Of a stretch of 64,000 bases of DNA, positions 59,108 through 64,000 are shown one piece after another. Source of the stretch: Antedon mediterranea (Eukaryota; Echinodermata; Crinoidea; Comatulida; Antedonidae). Positions within the stretch are counted from its first letter, which is position 1; each line of letters starts with the position of its first letter. Position numbers and translations under genes: made by a program. The DNA is taken from contig NC_092672.1 in NCBI RefSeq assembly GCF_964355755.1, forward strand, positions 5,456,001-5,520,000, in the 5' to 3' direction. The notes under the pieces were generated by a model. It was given only the letters and a program-made list of their open reading frames with translations, searched no databases and was not told the origin of the DNA.

Positions 59108-62100
59108 CTAAGATTTTTGTTCTTGTTTTTTCTTGCGTTTTGCGAACCATTCGTCACTTTTATCTGCTTCAATTGCCTGACAAAAGAAACAAGTTTTAAC
59201 AATTATTAATATTCTGTTGTCATTAATGGGTTGTCTTTGGTTAGCTTATTTCCAGCTCAGAGTCTAGATAATTTTATTAATCAACAAACACTGAAAGCGC
59301 TCCGATCTTTACGGAATAGCCCTATATAAATGTTGCATTATTATTATTACGAACTTCTATTAAGTGCAGAAAATTTACTGATTTTCTAGGAGTCATAACC
59401 AGTTATTATCAGTGACGTAATGGCTATGAGCACTCACTGGCTAAACCCAGGGACCCCTGAGCTTACAGGAGCCCTGAGCAAAGCTAATATGTAGAAAAAG
59501 GCTAAAAACATCCAAGGCTATTGCAGGGCCACTTAGGGTTACTGAACTAAGGCATCAGGCCTCTGTGTTATGCCACTGGTTATTATTTATATCTCCATTG
59601 AGATCCCGTACTATTGTCATTTTATCCAGTAATTTGCCTTTTGATTTAACCAGTTATAGTAAAAAATATACTACACATGTACTGCACATCAATTTAAGAG
59701 ATTTAAAATCATTTTAAATTACCTTTGTAATCAGTTCATCAGCTTTAGGGTCGGTCTGGGACAGTGTTCGAAATGCTTCATCGCCCACAAAACAGATTTC
59801 ATGACCATCCTAAAAATATAGATATTATTATTAGTATTGCATGCTGATAAATAAATGGCTCACTGCATGGAAATCATTTTCTTTGATATCGTATTACCGT
59901 ATATCCTCGGGTATTATCCCACTTCGGGTCTAATCCCACTCCCTACTTTATGTCTAATGTCACAAACAGGCATATCCAAGGGTAATAGTCCCAGTATTGA
60001 CTTTTGGTCTGGATGTAGGCCTCTCTCTAGCCATTTCAGATGAGTTTTTACAAGAAATGCTTGGCAATCGTTTTTTTTCTGAACCAGGCTTTCCCTGGGT
60101 ATAGTATGTTCTAGTGGGGTGGGATTATACCAGAGGATATGGTAATAAACTGTGGATAACATATTTTGAGCACTCACTGGGTCTGCCAATATGACCACCT
60201 CTACAGTAGCCTTCCCTGGCGTGTCTAAGCTCACTAAAGGTGTGAGGATCGTCTGCTGTAGTTCCTTCATTTTCTTCTCAAGATCTGGAAGCTGCAGAAT
60301 TACACAATGAATAGCAAAGTTATTGAATACTGCATACAATCATTTTTTTTCTATTTTAAAATTTTATTTTTTGAATATAAAAATTTACTTTAAAAAAAAA
60401 AATTTATAGTTGCATTCTCTGGTTATTTAATATTACTCTGTCAACACTATCAAACTCTATGCGACAAAAAAATGTGATGTGCCCATATATGGACATGAAG
60501 TCGTATCAGAACCATATTTGGGCATATCACTACCATACTTAGGCACATCACACTTTTTTTGTCAAACTAGTTTGATAGTGTAGACACAAGGACAAATTTA
60601 AGTGGAAACTGAGCATAATTAGGGGGTACAGTAAACCCCCACTAAAATGTTCTCAACAGATTTGTGTGCTTTATGGGAGCTATTATTAAAAATAGCTGAA
60701 ACGGCAAAAAAATACACACCCCTGTTAAACTAAGTTGTTGGAATTGGTGAAAACAAACTCTTTACCTCAGATCTTGGACAAGCAAAGGCAACACGACCAA
60801 AAGCTGAAGCGTGATTCATTGTAGCACCTTCAAGGTCGTTCAACTCCAGCTTACACTGGTTATCAGAATAGCCTAACAGTGCCGTCTTATCCGTCTCAGA
60901 GTACACCTCCATACCACAGAGTTTTGACCAGTAATCTTTGATATCAAAAATGTCCACATAATACCCAAATATAATTAGGTACAGTAATACTGTACATCCA
61001 AAAGGTTTTAAGCTACTTTATAGAGTCCAGTTTTATGATTTACTTTAAATACAGAACTTCCAACACAAAATTTCTTCTCTTAACTGCCATCTACAAACAT
61101 TTTAGTACTGTACATAACAGCCACTGATCATCACTTGGCCCTCTGGAGTTGACTGAAGAGATGTTGCCCAGTATAAATAAAATATTTCAATTCAATTCAA
61201 TTGTAAAACTTACCAACAGACTTCTTCAGGTTCGTAGCACCAAGAGTTACTTTCTTAACTGGATCTGGAATAAACAATTTGCAGTTTGATCAACTCTTAG
61301 GTACAACTAAAACAAACCAGTAGCATATGAGATACAGCAGAATCCTTCCTTTGGGACACCCCTGTAAAAGGGGCGCCCTTAAAGGTAAAGGTAAAGGTAT
61401 TTATATTTGTCCTCAAGCTTAACTGGAAACTGAGGAAAATTTTGATTAGGTCCTCCACGGACCCACGGCAGCCAGCAGTGCAGCGTCTACCAGATCAGCA
61501 CACCGGGAGACGATCCCCTACTCTTTTCGAATAGTGTACCAAGTTCTTTAACGTGCACTGTTAAGTACACAGGACCAACGGCTTTACATCCCATCCGAAG
61601 GATGAGGCAATGAGAGTAAAGCATCTTGCCTAAGGATGCAATTAGTATGGTACAGATAACCTCGAACCCATGCCTATCACATGCTAGTCCGATATTACCA
61701 TTACACCATCCCTCTCCAGTGATCACAGCACCCGCCGCGATTTCTAGACGGTCTCCCATCCAGAACGCAACCGGGCCCAACGTTGCTTAACTTCGGTGAT
61801 CTAACAAGAACCGGTGTTTCAACGCAGTATGGCCGTAATTAAGGAGACACCCCTATACAGGGGACTTCCCTATTCAGGGAACACCCTTATTAAGGGGACA
61901 CCCCTATGCAGGGGACAGCCTTATTAAGAGAAGAGTTTTATAAAGAGGACAGCCTTATTGCGAGGACAGCCTTATTATGAGGACAGCCTTATTATGAGGA
62001 AAGCCTTATTGCGAGGAAAGCCTTATTATGAGGACAGCCTTATTAAGAGGACAGCCTTATTAAGAGGACAGCCTTATTAAGAGGACAGCCTTAATAAGAG

Positions 62101-63626
62101 GACAGCCTTATTAAGAGTACAGCCTTATAAAGAGGGCAGTCTTATTAAGAGGACAGCCTTATTAAGAGGACAGCCTTAGAGAACACTTTCCCATAAAAAA
62201 AAACGAGGAAAATATTAATCTTTCAACACTACGGCAAGCCTCTACTCAGCAGGAGATCTCTATCAAGGGGACACTTTGTTGGCTTTCTGTCCCCTTAATA
62301 GGGTTCTACTGAATAAGACACTACTATAAGTTAATCATAGATGTATTAGAACACTACCTCCTGATTCAGGTTTATTTACAAGGTAGAACTTGTAACCACC
62401 GGGTGCCACGGCAACAAACGTGTCATCACAGAGTTTTGTTAAAGGCCAGTCAACCTTCTTGGCATTTTCAATGGCTTTAGATGACTCAATGGTTATCCCC
62501 TACATCAAAATAAAAGATAAATAATTAATCATCATTTAGGGAAGTGGTGTAACACAGAGGGAAAAAGCCCCCTGGTTCAGCACTCCTAAAAAGCCCTCCA
62601 ACATTGGGTAGTTGCATTGGATTGCTCATGCTCTGGGGTTCTTGAGTTTAGCCAGTAAGCACTCATAGCTATTACACCACTGTTAGTATGTCTGCAAGCA
62701 TATCATATAATAATACGGCAAGCCTCTACTCAGAGGAGACCCCTATCAAGGGGACTCTTTGTTGGCTTTGTGTCCCTCCCCTTAATAGGGGTTCACCATA
62801 TAATAATACTCCTTCTGATAATAGAGTTTTCTACATGCTTTATTACTAACCTCATAAAAAGTAATTAGATTTATTCTTCCAGAAATTACTGAATTATACT
62901 ACTACTTATTTAAAAAAAAAGTATATATATATAATTACCTGAAAATCATTTCCTATTTCATAACTTTTAATGCCATAGTTATATGTAAGCTCAATAACAA
63001 AGTGACTGTCTTCATCTCCGTAACCAATCATAGACTTGCTCCACTTGCTGTCATATGGTCTGAAATTATTATTCAATACTCATAATTATTAATTCTAAAT
63101 TTATTCAACCATAATTGTATCATTCATCTAAATTCTTTTATTGATTTGGATGGACCATTTCAAGAATACAAATACAATTCATGATAGAGTCCCTACAGGG
63201 TTAATCCTGGTGACTAGCGCTAGGGGCGTGTGTTACCCTATCTACAGCTACTATGTTAGCACTGGATCCAGGAGCTACACTGGCCATTTTTTCCCTGTGA
63301 GAGGTTAAGGCAGGAATTATGAAAAATGCACAACCTTAATTATTTTCTATGATAAAGAATTGTATGATACTTGATAGCTGATCTACTTCCTACATATACC
63401 TTTTAACCCCTCTAAATAATCTCTTTCTCACATAAAGACGTGCTACTGATGGGGATCGAAACCAGAGCTCCAGTGTCATATACTTTTACTACTTTAATTT
63501 ACTACTTGACTCCACATAATTGATGTTATAATTATTCTCAGTTCTGTTTTAAACTAAAATAATGACGCATATTTACCCATTACATGAGGCTTTGCATCCT
63601 TCATCAAATTCTTCATGGCGCAGAAA
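59108..63626 (-). CDS. GLOD4: Glyoxalase domain-containing protein 4 (first exon missing)
   Basis: GLOD4 belongs to the vicinal-oxygen-chelate fold family with two glyoxalase-like domains. It is found in mitochondria and cytosol in vertebrates, and its substrate is not established. Minus-strand exons in the window: 63577-63626, 62939-63059, 62358-62499, 61214-61264, 60766-60935, 60178-60291, 59723-59809, 59108-59176. Phases agree. The order matches human: [176 protein letters not shown]. Only the start (about 33 residues in human) lies beyond the right edge. Introns contain a family-A MITE, a family-D MITE pair, a chimeric SINE and a 17-bp tandem array. Confidence 0.93.
59410..59578. mobile_element. 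Family-D hAT-type MITE with 8-bp target duplication (GLOD4 intron)
   Basis: The ends are CAGTGACGTAATGG and GTTATGCCACTG (inverted). Both sides carry GTTATTAT (59,402-59,409 and 59,579-59,586), an exact 8-bp duplication. The CAGTG terminus and 8-bp duplication fit the hAT superfamily. Related copies are at 27,681 (truncated) and 62,542-62,682 (inverted). Confidence 0.85.
60434..60588. mobile_element. Family-A MITE copy 13 (GLOD4 intron)
   Basis: CTCTGTCAACACTATCAAAC at the left and TTTGATAGTGTAGACACAAG at the right. The interior has the ATATGGACATGA core and ACCATATTTGGGCATATCAC. Confidence 0.85.
61381..61836 (-). mobile_element. Chimeric 5S rRNA-tRNA SINE (SINE3/Deu-like)
   Basis: Read on the minus strand. 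The first about 115 bp (61,836-61,721) are 5S-derived: ACGGCCATACTGCG, then GAAGTTAAGCAACG and the conserved TGGATGGGAGACCG, then GCGGGTGCTGTGATC. A tRNA-like part follows (61,719-61,650) with A box TGGTGTAATGG and B box GGGTTCGAGG. The body contains CTCATTGCCTCATCCTTCGG and AACAGTGCACGTTAAAGAAC, which resembles conserved central domains of metazoan SINEs. The tail is a TACCTT repeat (61,381-61,398). A 5S head joined to a tRNA unit is known from AmnSINE1-type elements. It is not a functional 5S gene, because the 3' part of 5S diverges and runs into the SINE body. Confidence 0.85.
61850..62175. repeat. 17-bp tandem repeat in GLOD4 intron
   Basis: The unit is AGGACAGCCTTATTAAG with single-base variants (TTATTATG, TTATTGCG), about 15-19 copies. 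It grades at the left into AAGGGGACACCCCTAT-type sequence. Confidence 0.9.
62542..62682. mobile_element. Family-D MITE, inverted copy (GLOD4 intron)
   Basis: AGTGGTGTAACACAGAGG at the left and GCTATTACACCACTG at the right, with TTGAGTTTAGCCAGT in common (reverse) with the copies at 27,681 and 59,410. No clear target duplication. Confidence 0.65.
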
Positions 63627-64000
63627 CTTTAATAGAAACCAATCATTGTTAGCATGGTTAAAATGTTCAGTCCACTTAGCTTAACAAAAATTATGTAATC
63701 AATGCCCACACACAAATCTAGTTAATTGTTGATCTCCTATAGCAAGTGCATTTCATTTTAAACTTTTTACAGTATGTACTTGCAATTAGAAGCATATAAC
63801 GTTACTGTATGTTTTTACAGTAGCAATGTCTTTCTCAATATATCTTCTACGGATCTTTTAATATCTAAAGTAACCAATCTTTAAACCAATCTAATTACAA
63901 CAGTTAATTCCACTTTCATGATTGCATTAAATCATAGAGATATTTAAACTATAATATCTCTATGATTAAATTATGAACAACATGCAGATTTTGAAATTTG

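Larger units (their letters stand above)
61335..62312. mobile_element. Inverted-repeat element hosting the SINE and a 17-bp array
   Basis: The left end CAGCAGAATCCTTCCTTTGG matches, inverted, the right end TTAATAGGGTTCTACTG (62,296-62,312). Between them lie the SINE (61,381-61,836) and the tandem array (61,850-62,175). A shorter related sequence sits at 62,715-62,795 (GCAAGCCTCTACTCAG, CCTTAATAGGGGTTCACC). The interpretation as one element with nested and expanded contents is an inference. Confidence 0.45.

Noticed and set aside
61487-61780. 97-residue minus-strand open frame
   Set aside because: It is a translation across the 5S-tRNA SINE.
61721-61836. A 5S rRNA gene on the minus strand
   Set aside because: Only part matches 5S, with many changes, and it continues directly into a tRNA-like unit, body and simple-repeat tail, which is SINE architecture.

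Overview
This is eukaryotic (metazoan) nuclear DNA: AT-rich, with multi-exon genes bounded by GT/AG introns, several families of short non-autonomous transposons, and no operons. The gene set and its divergence from vertebrates, a ZP-domain secreted protein with a non-vertebrate N-terminal module, TAGGCCTA-rich stretches (about 2,070-2,140 and 34,440-34,520), and a 5S-derived SINE suggest a marine deuterostome-like invertebrate. An echinoderm is my best guess; the species is not determined.

Layout. 82-1,696 (-): BCL7-family chromatin-remodelling subunit, cut by the left edge. 2,408-8,452 (+): TADA2A, complete in 13 coding exons, head-to-head with BCL7 across about 0.7 kb. 8.5-13.4 kb: gene-free, with MITEs and a small satellite. 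14,164-19,437 (+): DCST1/DCST2-like gamete-fusion membrane protein with a C-terminal RING-like domain. 20,901-28,993 (+): ACADS, mitochondrial short-chain acyl-CoA dehydrogenase, with two tandem 150-bp versions of exon 3. 29.0-31.0 kb: AT-rich repeats with a recurring palindrome. 31,000-34,224 (-): SDS/SDSL-type serine dehydratase, head-to-head with 35,004-37,261 (+), an UNC93A-like transporter. 40,194-42,179 (+): atypical Rab-like GTPase with altered G3, G4 and G5 motifs. 42,779-46,839: 4.06-kb foldback-type element with tandem-repeat arms. 48,589-50,940 (+): secreted ZP-domain protein in one coding exon. 53,052-58,232 (+): frameshifted pseudogene copy of the Rab-like gene whose second intron holds about 73 copies of a 47-bp minisatellite, itself split by a 409-bp hAT-type insertion. 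59,108-63,626 (-): GLOD4, missing only its first exon at the right edge.

The genes are functionally mixed (chromatin: BCL7, TADA2A; mitochondrial and amino-acid metabolism: ACADS, SDS; detoxification-like: GLOD4; gamete or extracellular: DCST, ZP). There is no sign of a co-regulated cluster beyond the two divergent gene pairs. The observations most worth checking are the atypical Rab-like GTPase, the duplicated ACADS exon, the foldback element, the chimeric 5S-tRNA SINE and the minisatellite with higher-order structure. Exon boundaries were chosen by hand from splice signals, reading phase and remembered vertebrate homologues; no alignment or transcript evidence was available.
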